In this document: piece after piece, positions 17,191-25,172 of the stretch
Layout of the letters: each line of letters opens with the position of its first letter
Position numbering within the stretch: position 1 is the first letter of the stretch
DNA from: CAWIJK01 sp963836375
GTDB taxonomy: Bacteria; Actinomycetota; Acidimicrobiia; Acidimicrobiales; RAAP-2
NCBI GenBank assembly: GCA_963836375.1
Contig: CAWIJK010000002.1
Location: forward strand, 1,240,001-1,304,000
Reading direction: 5' to 3'
DNA: 64,000 nt
Position numbers and translations under genes: made by a program
Notes under the pieces: model-generated
Told to the model about the DNA's origin: nothing
Databases searched by the model: none
The model's input: only the letters and a program-made list of their open reading frames with translations

Positions 17191-18404
17191 GCCCCCCCGG
17201 CGCCGAGGAGCCGCTCGAGCGGCGGTCCATCATCTCGGGGATCGGCCAGTCCGACATCGGCCGGCGCCTGGGCCGCAGCGACCTCGACCTCACCGTGCAG
17301 GCCGCCCTGGCCGCCATCGCCGACGCCGGGCTGACCCGCGACGACATCGACGGCCTGGCCACCTACCCGGGCATGGGGGCGGGGACGCCCGGGTTCGCCG
17401 GCCCGAGCACCCCCGAGGTCCAAGACGCCCTGCGGCTGCGCCTCAACTGGCACGACGGGGGCGGCGAGGGCCCGGCCCAGATCCGGGCCGTCATCGCGGC
17501 GTGCATCGCCGTCGGCGCCGGGCTGGCCAAGCACGTCCTGGTCTACCGGACGGTGACGGAGTCCACCGCCCAAGGGGCGGGCGGCCGGGCGGGCATCGGG
17601 GGCAGCGGCGGCGGACGGGGCGTCCCCCGGTTCTCGGGGTTCCTCCAGTGGTCGCTGCCGTTCGGGGCCGTCTCGGCCGCCAACTGGATCGCCCTGGTCG
17701 GCCAGCGTCGGGTCCACGAGTTCGGCCTGACCCGCGAGCAGCTCGGCCAGATCGCCCTCAACGGCCGGCGCAACGCGGCCCTCAATCCCAAGGCCGTCTA
17801 CCGGGACCCGATGACGATGGCCGACTACCTGGCGGCCCGCATGATCTCGACGCCCCTGTGCCTCTTCGACTGCGACGCCCCGTGCGACGGGGCCACCGCG
17901 GTCGTCGTCTCGCACGCCGACTACGCCCCCGACACCCCCCACCCGGCCGCGCACGTGAACGCGGTGGGGACCGCCCTGCGGGGCCGGCCGAGTTGGGACC
18001 AGTTCGACGACATGACCTCGATGGCCGCCCGGGACGCCGCCGCGTCGATGTGGGAGCGCACCGAGCTGACGCCGGCCGACGTCGACGTGGCACAGCTCTA
18101 CGACGGCTTCTCGGTCCTCGCCCTGGTGTGGCTGGAGGCGCTCGGGTTCTGCGGTCGGGGGGAGAGCGGGCCCTTCGTCGAGGGAGGGGCCACCATCGCC
18201 CGCGACGGGGCCCTGCCGCTCAACACCGCGGGCGGCCAGCTGTCGGGCGGGCGGCTCCACGGCTTCGGTCTCCTGCACGAGGCGGTCGTCCAGCTCCGGG
18301 GCGAGGGCGGCGCCCGTCAGGTGCCAGGGCACCCCGAGGTGGCGGCGGTGGCCAACGGCGGCGGCCCCATCGCCGGCTCCATGCTCCTCACCCGCCACCG
18401 CTGA
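17187..18404 (+). CDS. Thiolase-like (lipid-transfer type) protein, no nucleophilic Cys
   Basis: A 405-residue thiolase-fold protein starting at GTG in a GTGA overlap with the DUF35 gene. Where thiolases have their acylated cysteine (as in NNNCATG) this one reads GEGPAQIR, with no Cys. The VAQLYDGFS segment and NTAGGQLSGG near the C-terminus match the non-specific lipid-transfer/Ltp2 group. Together with DUF35 this suggests a retro-aldol cleavage of a 3-hydroxyacyl-CoA rather than thiolysis. That role is inferred by analogy with Ltp2-ChsH2. It is the last gene of the operon; a strong hairpin follows. Confidence 0.83.
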   Translation: MSPPGAEEPLERRSIISGIGQSDIGRRLGRSDLDLTVQAALAAIADAGLTRDDIDGLATYPGMGAGTPGFAGPSTPEVQDALRLRLNWHDGGGEGPAQIRAVIAACIAVGAGLAKHVLVYRTVTESTAQGAGGRAGIGGSGGGRGVPRFSGFLQWSLPFGAVSAANWIALVGQRRVHEFGLTREQLGQIALNGRRNAALNPKAVYRDPMTMADYLAARMISTPLCLFDCDAPCDGATAVVVSHADYAPDTPHPAAHVNAVGTALRGRPSWDQFDDMTSMAARDAAASMWERTELTPADVDVAQLYDGFSVLALVWLEALGFCGRGESGPFVEGGATIARDGALPLNTAGGQLSGGRLHGFGLLHEAVVQLRGEGGARQVPGHPEVAAVANGGGPIAGSMLLTRHR

Positions 18405-18406
18405 CA

Positions 18407-18446
18407 GGAGAACGGGCCAGCCGGTTCGACCGACTGGCCCGTCTCC
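18407..18446 (+). terminator. Strong hairpin after the amidohydrolase-thiolase operon
   Basis: ACGGGCCAG (18412-18420) pairs with CTGGCCCGT (18434-18442). The pairing extends outward through GGAG/CTCC with one bulged A, and inward through CGGT/ACCG around a TCG loop. It begins three bases after the stop codon. There is no T-run, which is usual for high-GC actinobacterial terminators. Confidence 0.6.
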
Positions 18447-18525
18447 CAAACCTCTCGTCGACCGGCTCGCAGAGCCCGCCGACGGTTCTCGACCCGCCGG
18501 GGCCACCAACGGCCTCGGCCGCGGT

Positions 18526-19104
18526 CTAGAGCTCTTCGGTGTCGGGCACCCGGCGCAGGTGCAAGAACCCGAGGATGGTCAGGATCAGCATGATCCCGGC
18601 GGCGACGAAGCAGGCGATGGCCGCCCAGAACGCGATCTGGCCCATCTGCCAGAAGGCGTAGGCCTCGAGCAGCAGCCCCCGGAGCGTCGTGCCCTGGAAG
18701 ACCGTCTGCACCTTGGCCTCTTCGGCGGTGTAGGCCGCGGAGCCCTTGGGGAGGGCCAGTGCCTTGGCCGACAGCTGGGCATAGGTGAGGCCGCCGCCGA
18801 TCTCCTGGAGGTGGATGGCGATGAAGTGGTCGGCGTAGGCCTCGGCCTGCTGACCGGTCACCAGTTGCTCACCTGCGTACTTCTCGAGGTACGGGATCAT
18901 CCCGGGGGTGATCTCTGTCCCCGGCTTGGCCGAGGCGAAGGCCACCTTGGCCGGGAACACGATCTGCTGCTCGGCCAGCTGGTTGTGCACATTGGAGTTG
19001 GCAAAGCTGTAGGCCCACAAGCCCAGGGCACCGGCGACGATCAGGAAGACGGTGAGCACCGCTCCCACCGTCGTCAAGATGGCGTCGAACGTCTTGCGTC
19101 GCAT
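18526..19104 (-). CDS. Two-helix membrane protein of unknown function
   Basis: A 192-residue protein with one transmembrane helix at residues ~10-33 and another at ~158-180. Between them lies a ~120-residue extracytoplasmic loop rich in Gln, Ala and Tyr. Similar proteins are seen in other actinobacteria but no function is known to me. It is transcribed toward the hairpin at 18.4 kb and has no operon partner. The start is the ATG at 19104; the bases upstream hold no clear GGAGG. Confidence 0.65.
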   Translation of the reverse strand: MRRKTFDAILTTVGAVLTVFLIVAGALGLWAYSFANSNVHNQLAEQQIVFPAKVAFASAKPGTEITPGMIPYLEKYAGEQLVTGQQAEAYADHFIAIHLQEIGGGLTYAQLSAKALALPKGSAAYTAEEAKVQTVFQGTTLRGLLLEAYAFWQMGQIAFWAAIACFVAAGIMLILTILGFLHLRRVPDTEEL

Positions 19105-19318
19105 CGTTGGTCTCGCTTCCGTCTGGAAACTCCGCCGATCGGAGTTCTGATGCGATCGTAAGGGTGGCCGAAGGGACCTCCTAGGGACCAAGGTCCCGAA
19201 CCCCCAGGGTCCCAATCCCCCACTCGGGGGCACCGCACCGGTCCACGAGTGAGCAGTCGGCGCCCGCCCACGACCGGACGGCCCGCCGACGACCGGTGCC
19301 CTCCCGGCGGAGCGGGAC

Positions 19319-19684
19319 TCAGGTGGCGGGCGGATCGGTCCTCGGGAAGATCACGACGGAGCGTTCGGGGTGCTCGGGGTCGAGACGCACACTGAAGGCC
19401 TCGTCGTCGCCGGGCTCCGAGTCCCCCTCGGCCACGATCGCCACCTCGTCGACCTGGCGCCCGAAGACGGCGTAGGCCAGGCCCAGCATGGCGTCGCCGA
19501 GCACACGGCCGGCGGGGGACTCGACCACCCGCGCCCCGGGGGTGCGGGCCGCCCGAGGGGCGGGCGCGGTGTCCTCGGTGTCGGTCGCGTCGAGCCAGGC
19601 GAGCCATTGCTCGTCGGTCCAGTCCTCGGGATCAGCCGGGGGCCCGGAAACGGCCTCTCCATCGCAGGGCGCCACGACGCCCAC
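19319..19684 (-). CDS. Conserved-looking hypothetical protein
   Basis: A 121-residue acidic protein beginning at GTG. The N-terminus is Trp-rich (DWTDEQWLAWLDATD), the middle is Ala/Pro-rich, and the C-terminal part (residues ~55-115) looks like a small alpha/beta domain ending in SVVIFPRTD. Codon bias supports a real gene. No family was recognised. It lies just downstream of the Rpf-domain protein, in the same direction. Confidence 0.55.
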   Translation of the reverse strand: MGVVAPCDGEAVSGPPADPEDWTDEQWLAWLDATDTEDTAPAPRAARTPGARVVESPAGRVLGDAMLGLAYAVFGRQVDEVAIVAEGDSEPGDDEAFSVRLDPEHPERSVVIFPRTDPPAT

Positions 19685-19726
19685 GGTACCGTGACGACCG
19701 GACCACCGGACCGCCGAGGCACCGGC

Positions 19727-20875
19727 TCACCACGAGCCGGTGCAGCCGCTCTGGTCGGGCGGGTTCGGCGAGATCCTCATGGCCACGATGATTTGCTGGT
19801 CCTCGGTGGCCAGGGCCCCCTCCGGGGCAAACTGGGTTCCCCCGAAGGCGGCCCAGTTGGCCCTGGTGATCCCGAGCCCACCGCTGAACATCGGACCGTT
19901 GGCCTGCCAGTTCCCGCCCTCTTCGCACACCGCGACCCGCTCCCATGCGGCGCGCTCCGCGGGGGTGACCCCGTCGCCGACCACGACGGGGGCCGGGAGG
20001 ACGATGCTGAGGAGGGCACCGCCGAGGGAACCGAAGAACCCGGCGTTGCCGTACGTGAAGACGCTCCCGTCGAAGGCCACCAGCCAGTAGCCGCCGCCGG
20101 CCTTGGGGGCCATGCCGATGATCCACTGGTTGTTGGTCTGGCCGACCCCGGCGCCGTAGAAGGGGGCGCCCCCGAAGGCGAAGACCGCCCCGTCGCTCCC
20201 CACCAGCTGGTAGCCGCCGTCGGCGGCGACGATGCCGACGATCGACCCGTTCACCGACTGGCCCACCATCGAGCCGTCAAAGGTGGCGTCCCCGTAGGCG
20301 AAGACGCCGCCGTCGCCGGCCACCAGCCAGTAGCCGTGCCCGTCGGGGGTGGGCGCCATGCCCACGATCGGGCTGGCCAGCGGCTGGCCCCCGGCCGAGC
20401 CGTAGTACCGAGCGTCGCCGAAGCTGAAAACGCCGCCGTCGCGTGCCACCAGCCAGTAGCCGTGCCCGTCGGGGGTCGCCGCCATGCTCACGATCGGGCT
20501 GGCCAGCGGCTGGCCCCCGGCCGAGCCGTAGTACTGGGCGTCGCCGAAGCTGAAGACGCCGCCGTCGGTGGCCACCAGCCAGTAGCCGCCTCCGTCGGGG
20601 CTGGCCGCCATGCCGACGACCGGGCTGGCCGGGTTGATGGTCGTGGCCGAACCCAAGAAGGGGGCGTTGCCGTAGGCGAAGACGCCACCGTCTCCGGTCA
20701 CCAGCCAGTAGCCGCCCCCGTCGGGAGTGGCCGCCGTTGCCACGACCGGTGCTTTGAGGGTGATACCGATCCCGGTGGGCGGGGCCGCTGACGCGTTCGC
20801 GGTTGGGCCGGCGAAGGTGATGGTCGAGATTGCTATTGCAGACAGAACGGGAAGAACCCGTTGAGGGATACGCAC
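19727..20875 (-). CDS. Secreted 42-residue-repeat protein with C-terminal Rpf domain
   Basis: A 382-residue protein starting at GTG 20875 after a GGAGG. Residues 1-31 form a signal peptide. Six repeats of about 42 residues follow (43 to ~294), each with the core GYWLVA.DGGVFSFG and probably forming a propeller-like structure. The last ~75 residues are a resuscitation-promoting-factor transglycosylase domain: WERVAVCEEGGNW contains the catalytic Glu, and GLGITRANWAAFGG follows. The paired Cys near the end (SGCTGSW) is also present. It should cleave peptidoglycan at the cell surface, with the repeats as a wall- or ligand-binding part. Confidence 0.85.
   Translation of the reverse strand: MRIPQRVLPVLSAIAISTITFAGPTANASAAPPTGIGITLKAPVVATAATPDGGGYWLVTGDGGVFAYGNAPFLGSATTINPASPVVGMAASPDGGGYWLVATDGGVFSFGDAQYYGSAGGQPLASPIVSMAATPDGHGYWLVARDGGVFSFGDARYYGSAGGQPLASPIVGMAPTPDGHGYWLVAGDGGVFAYGDATFDGSMVGQSVNGSIVGIVAADGGYQLVGSDGAVFAFGGAPFYGAGVGQTNNQWIIGMAPKAGGGYWLVAFDGSVFTYGNAGFFGSLGGALLSIVLPAPVVVGDGVTPAERAAWERVAVCEEGGNWQANGPMFSGGLGITRANWAAFGGTQFAPEGALATEDQQIIVAMRISPNPPDQSGCTGSW
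19998..20749 (-). repeat. Six tandem ~126-bp coding repeats
   Basis: These encode the six repeats of the Rpf-domain protein. Two neighbouring units are nearly identical at DNA level: the stretch at about 20366-20406 recurs 126 bases further on at about 20492-20532. This points to recent duplication or homogenisation by recombination. A second gene at 43.8-45.2 kb carries the same repeat family. Confidence 0.8.
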
Positions 20876-21481
20876 AGTGGTGCCTCCGGAGTCGAAACGA
20901 ATGACCTTTGGTTGGGCACCACCGGGTCCATTCAGACCGGCACCGGGAGATCAGGAAGGATCGGCCCGGCTCGCTCTCGCATCCGGCGTGGGGTGGTGTG
21001 AGATCCCGTTGGGTTGTCGTTAGGCGTCCTCTGGTGGTACGTGGGCCCGTCACGGTCCGCGCGACATGGCACGGCTGGCGGGCGTGTGCTCGGTGCCGGC
21101 CTGGCCGTCGCTCACGACGCGGTGCGCGTGGTGCCGACGGCGGCGGTTGTACCGAAGCGGGCACTATAGCGGCCCGGTGGCGCAATGTTGGTCACCCCCG
21201 ACCCCCGGTCCGCCCGAACCGGGCGCGCGAAGCCTGCAGATCGCCCGCAACGATCCCGCCGATCGCCGTTGACCATCCCTGCCTGGCCGACGCCTGGCCC
21301 CACGCTTGGCCTGGCCGCAGTGGGTGAGGCGGCTCCGGCGCACCCGGTGGTGGACGGTTCTTCCCAGCGGGCGCCGTGGCGGGTGTTCGCCACCGGCATG
21401 CCGCCTCGGGCTAGCTTGTCGGGGCGCGGCCGGGGTCGCGCCGGCGGAACCCGGGGGGGATCCGGCCGGAAAGGGGGCGAC
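20876..21481. other. Long intergenic region between divergent secreted-protein genes
   Basis: About 600 bases between the Rpf-repeat gene and the secreted gene starting at 21482. Open frames here lack the third-position bias of the neighbours. No RNA gene, repeat or known operator was recognised. It must hold promoters for both flanking genes. Confidence 0.5.
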
Positions 21482-22819
21482 GTGGGGCGAGGGCGCTGGG
21501 CGTTTCCGGGTGCACTGGCGCTCCTCGTGACGGTCGCGGTGCCGACCTTGGCCACCTCGGCGACTTCGGCCTCGGGAGCCACCGCCACGACCGCCGAGCC
21601 CCATTCGGGTTACCTGGTCTACTGGGACCAGAACGAGGAGGAGGACTACTACGCCTCGGCGACAAACACCGAGGCCCAGCTGGTGACCCCGTGGGACCCC
21701 AACGGTCAGATGTGCCTGTTGAACGACGGAACCGGGCGCTTCGTCGTCGGGTACGACCCGACCAACCCGAGCCAGCACAACCCCGGCGGCCCGCCCAACC
21801 ACCCCTTCAAGCAGCCCCCTATCGGCGAGGAGCTCGACAACCGCACCGGGGGCTTCACCGGCGAGAACCTCTACGTGGCGGGCCCGTATCACTACAAGGA
21901 TGGGCCCGGCGAGGACTCCCCCCCAAACGCCCAGGGGGTGTTCAACGGCCAGTCCACCTACACCGGCTGCGCGGTCGACGCCCACCACAACGTCTTCGCC
22001 GACGACATCGGCACCGCCCAGGGCTCCTTCCCGACGCCGACCGACGGCCGCCTGGTCGAGTGGTTCGCGCCCAACTACACCAGCTCGTGCATCCTCTACG
22101 GCCCGACGGCCGGCGGTGTCGACGGTGACCACCACGTCGACGGAACAGGTGGCCTGGCGCAGCCGGGCATGCTGGCCTGGGCCGACAACGGTGACCTCCT
22201 CCTTCCCGATGCCGCCTCGCCGACAGGGGGTCTCGGGGGCCAGGTCCTCGAGTTCGACCACTCGTCGTTCCCCGAGAGCGCCTCGCAGTGTCCCGGAGGG
22301 GTCTACCCCCGCTCCTCAATCCACGACACCGTCTGGTTCCAGGGCACCGGGTCGCTGCTGCCCGTGCCCATGGCGGTGGCCAAGGATCCGACCTGCGACT
22401 GCTTCGCCGTCGACACCGCGTTCGGGGACCCCGCCATCGTCTGGCTCAACCAAGACGGCGTCCCGATCACCGGGCACCCGAGCGTCCCCGGTGAGACCCT
22501 CAGCGAATTCGGCAAGCCCTCCACGGCGGGCTACAACCCCTTCGGGATGGCCTTTGCACCCGACGGCACGCTGTACTTCGTCGACATCCACATCATCTGC
22601 CAGGGCGGCAACCTCGGCCAGTGCGGTCCAACCAACAACCAGGGGCGGGTGATGCGGGTCACCTTCACCGACGGGCAGCCGAGCGCGCCTAGCCAGATCG
22701 CCGGGGGCTTCGACTTCCCGACCAGTGTCACCGTCTGTGCCATCGGGCACGGGATCTGCCCGTTCCCCGACCACCGGACCGGTCCCCCCTCGCAGGGGAC
22801 CAAGGCCGAAGCCGGCTGA
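21482..22819 (+). CDS. Secreted propeller-like protein of unknown function
   Basis: A 445-residue protein. The GTG at 21482 follows GAAAGGGGG and opens a signal peptide (RRW-type basic start, then ALALLVTVAVPTLA). The mature part is rich in Gly, Asp and Asn. Segments such as CAVDAHHNVFADDIG, MLAWADNGDLLLPDA and GMAFAPDGTLYFVDIH resemble blades of NHL/SMP-30-type propellers. It has several cysteines that could form disulfides. It is followed after 10 bases by another secreted propeller protein; the two may act together outside the cell. Confidence 0.65.
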   Translation: MGRGRWAFPGALALLVTVAVPTLATSATSASGATATTAEPHSGYLVYWDQNEEEDYYASATNTEAQLVTPWDPNGQMCLLNDGTGRFVVGYDPTNPSQHNPGGPPNHPFKQPPIGEELDNRTGGFTGENLYVAGPYHYKDGPGEDSPPNAQGVFNGQSTYTGCAVDAHHNVFADDIGTAQGSFPTPTDGRLVEWFAPNYTSSCILYGPTAGGVDGDHHVDGTGGLAQPGMLAWADNGDLLLPDAASPTGGLGGQVLEFDHSSFPESASQCPGGVYPRSSIHDTVWFQGTGSLLPVPMAVAKDPTCDCFAVDTAFGDPAIVWLNQDGVPITGHPSVPGETLSEFGKPSTAGYNPFGMAFAPDGTLYFVDIHIICQGGNLGQCGPTNNQGRVMRVTFTDGQPSAPSQIAGGFDFPTSVTVCAIGHGICPFPDHRTGPPSQGTKAEAG

Positions 22820-22829
22820 CGCCCTCGGC

Positions 22830-24419
22830 GTGAGCGAACGCTCGGGGCCCGGCCCCGACCACCGGGCACCCCGGCGGGCCGGCACTGTTGTCCTCGTCCT
22901 CACCGCGGCCGTCCTCGCCGTGGCCGGCTCGCTCCTGGCGACGGGCGGCAGCGGAGCGTCGGTCGCCCCCAAGGCGGTGGGGACGCCCGGGCCCTGGGAC
23001 TGGCCGACCTACGGCCACGACGCCCAGCACACCTTCGCCGGACGCACCACGTTGACCCGGGGCGACGTCAGCGACCTGCAGCGGGCCTGGTTCTTCCCCA
23101 CCGGCGACGCGGTCACCGCCACCCCGACCGTGGTCGACGGCACGGTCTACGTCGGGAGCTGGGACACCCGCTTCTACGCGATCTCCCTGGCCACGGGAAA
23201 GCTCCGGTGGAGCTACCAGCTCTCCCAACAAGACGGGGTCGAGCCGTACCCTGGTGAGACACCCCGCCCGGTCACCTCCGACGGGGGCCTGGTCACCTCG
23301 TCGGCCTGGTACGAACCCCCGGGCCCCCACCGCCCGGCCCTGGTCATCTTCGGTGGCGGCTACACCCTCTACGCGCTGAACGCCGCGACCGGGAGCCTCT
23401 TCTGGCGCCACGACTACACCGGCCGTCCCGGGTCACCACCCGACCCGAACCAGGACAACGCCCGCATCTTCTCCTCGCCGGTGGTGGCCGACGGCCGGGT
23501 GCTCTTCGGACTGTCGGTCGACGGCCAGAAGGACGAGCGTGGCTACGTGGTGGCTGCCTCGCTGCAGACCGGCGATCCGGTGTGGGTCGACCAGACCGAC
23601 GTCTCGAGCAGCGGTCACATCCTCAACAACGGCTGCGGCAACATCTGGTCATCGGGCAGCATCATCCCGAACCCCGGCCTGGTCGTGTTCAGCGAGGCCG
23701 ACTGCGACTTCTCCAATCCCCCGCCCACGGCCGAGACGGTCTTTGCCTTGCGCATCAGCAACGGAAAGCTGGTCTGGCGCTACCGGCCGTCACGGCCCGA
23801 CCCCGAGTGTGACTACGACTTCGGCGGCTCGGCGAACATCGGGCTGGCCGCCGACGGTGCGGCGACCTTCGTCGGACTGGGCAGCAAGGACGGGAGCTAC
23901 TACTCGCTCAACCCGGCGACCGGCCGGCCGCGCTGGATCACCAACGTGGTCTTCGGCGGGTTCTCGGGCGGCTTCATCGCCACCACCGCCTACGACGGCC
24001 ATCGGGTGTACGGGTCAACGGCCTTCGGGGACTTCGGCCGCTTCGAGTCGAACGGCCCCCAATTGTGCGACCCGTCCAATCGGCGGGACACTCAGTTCGA
24101 GAACCCGAGCGTCCACGCCTTCGACGCCGCGACCGGAAAGGTGCTCTGGCAGGCCTCGTTGGCCTACTCGGTCGCACCGACCACGGTGGCCGGGGGGATG
24201 ACGTTCAACGGACTGGCCCTCCACCCCGTCGTCGAGGTCCGGGTCGCGGCCACCGGACGGGTGCTGGCCCGCCTGGCGACCGGCATCCCCTGCTGGTCGG
24301 GCATCGCCACGGTGGGCGACGCCGTGGTGCTCGGGACCGGGACGTCCTCGCTTGGCGCGCCGGCCGGGGTGGAGGTCTTCACCCCCGGCGGGCGGACGCC
24401 GGTGGTGCCCGGGTCCTGA
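22830..24419 (+). CDS. Secreted PQQ-like beta-propeller protein
   Basis: About 529 residues with a basic N-terminus and one signal/anchor helix. Repeated propeller blades follow, with motifs such as TPTVVDGTVYVGSWD, YAISLATGKLRW, YALNAATGSLFWRH and HAFDAATGKVLWQA. These are typical of quinoprotein dehydrogenase or polyvinyl-alcohol-dehydrogenase-type propellers. Whether PQQ is actually bound cannot be judged. It follows the previous secreted gene by 10 bases and is probably co-transcribed. Confidence 0.75.
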   Translation: MSERSGPGPDHRAPRRAGTVVLVLTAAVLAVAGSLLATGGSGASVAPKAVGTPGPWDWPTYGHDAQHTFAGRTTLTRGDVSDLQRAWFFPTGDAVTATPTVVDGTVYVGSWDTRFYAISLATGKLRWSYQLSQQDGVEPYPGETPRPVTSDGGLVTSSAWYEPPGPHRPALVIFGGGYTLYALNAATGSLFWRHDYTGRPGSPPDPNQDNARIFSSPVVADGRVLFGLSVDGQKDERGYVVAASLQTGDPVWVDQTDVSSSGHILNNGCGNIWSSGSIIPNPGLVVFSEADCDFSNPPPTAETVFALRISNGKLVWRYRPSRPDPECDYDFGGSANIGLAADGAATFVGLGSKDGSYYSLNPATGRPRWITNVVFGGFSGGFIATTAYDGHRVYGSTAFGDFGRFESNGPQLCDPSNRRDTQFENPSVHAFDAATGKVLWQASLAYSVAPTTVAGGMTFNGLALHPVVEVRVAATGRVLARLATGIPCWSGIATVGDAVVLGTGTSSLGAPAGVEVFTPGGRTPVVPGS

Positions 24420-24420
24420 C

Positions 24421-24457
24421 GCCCGGCCGACAGCGCCCGGCCGACAGCGCCCGGCCG
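24421..24457 (+). repeat. 14-bp direct repeat, 2.6 copies
   Basis: GCCCGGCCGACAGC occurs twice in tandem and is followed by nine bases of a third copy, directly after the stop of the propeller gene and before the TetR gene. Its function is unknown; it may be replication slippage in GC-rich spacer. Confidence 0.7.
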
Positions 24458-24461
24458 CTCC

Positions 24462-24475
24462 GCAACAGCGGTTGC
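24462..24475. promoter_or_regulatory. Palindrome upstream of TetR gene, putative autoregulatory operator
   Basis: GCAAC-AGCG-GTTGC lies 21 bases before the GTG start of the TetR-family gene. TetR regulators commonly bind such a palindrome at their own promoter. It differs from the TGAC-N5-TGTCA sites. Confidence 0.4.
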
Positions 24476-24496
24476 AGGCGATGCTAGACAGGGCCG

Positions 24497-25159
24497 GTGG
24501 CCGAGGCCGACCAGGACCCGGCCACCGGCCGGGGACCCAGGGCCGGGCGGGCGGACCGCCGTCGGGCCCAGGTGCTCGAGGCCGCTGTCGGGGTCATCCT
24601 CGAACGGGGGGCCCACGCCACCCGCTACTCGGACATCGCCGAGGCCAGCGGGGTGCCGATCGGGACCCTGCAGCACTACTTCGGTTCGCGCCACCAGCTG
24701 CTGCTCGCCGCCTTCCACCACGGGACGGCCGCTGACCGCGACAGCGTGCGGGCCCACCTCGAGACCCTGCCGGGCCCCTGGGACCGGCTGGCGGCCGTGG
24801 TGGACGCCCAGATCTGCGCCTACGACACCACCGGGTCACCCTCGAGCCTCCTCTACGCCGAGTTCTTCGCCCTGGCGCTGCGCGACCCGGCGGTGCGGGC
24901 CAACGTCATTGCCGACTACCAGAGCTGGCGGGACCTGGTCGGCGGGATCGTCGCCGAGGGCGTGCGGGAGGGCGCCTTCGACCCGTCCATCGATCCGAAG
25001 CGGGTCGCCCTCCAGGTGCTCTCGTTGCTCGACGGCCTGGTGACCCCGCTGGCCCTGTCGGACCCCTCCCTCCCGACGGCCCGGGCCCGCGACGTCGCGC
25101 TCTCGACCCTGGCCGACCTGGTGGGCACCGGCCCGGGGACCCCCGGGCCGGCCGACTGA
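24497..25159 (+). CDS. TetR/AcrR-family transcriptional regulator
   Basis: A 220-residue regulator. The helix-turn-helix lies at residues ~25-70 (RRAQVLEAAVGVILERG, then YSDIAEASGVPIGTLQHYFG). A variable all-helical ligand-binding domain follows (residues ~75-210, LYAEFFALALRDP). It presumably represses transcription and is released by a small ligand. It is convergent with the GMC oxidoreductase gene. Its target could be its own palindrome upstream; whether it also reads the TGAC-N5-TGTCA sites is unknown. Confidence 0.9.
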   Translation: MAEADQDPATGRGPRAGRADRRRAQVLEAAVGVILERGAHATRYSDIAEASGVPIGTLQHYFGSRHQLLLAAFHHGTAADRDSVRAHLETLPGPWDRLAAVVDAQICAYDTTGSPSSLLYAEFFALALRDPAVRANVIADYQSWRDLVGGIVAEGVREGAFDPSIDPKRVALQVLSLLDGLVTPLALSDPSLPTARARDVALSTLADLVGTGPGTPGPAD

Positions 25160-25172
25160 CCGGGGTCGCCGT

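Noticed and set aside
19998..20749. Regular repeats as a possible CRISPR or non-coding array
   Set aside because: The 126-base period is a multiple of three and encodes a protein repeat within one intact frame with a signal peptide and an Rpf domain.
20908..21327. Open frames in the intergenic region before 21482
   Set aside because: Arg-rich shadow composition, without third-position bias or homology that I recognise.
22715..22730. A GTGTCA half-site near the end of the secreted protein gene
   Set aside because: It lies inside coding sequence and lacks the matching TGAC arm.
24421..24457. Tandem 14-mers as iterons of a replication origin
   Set aside because: Too few copies, no AT-rich region and no replication gene nearby.
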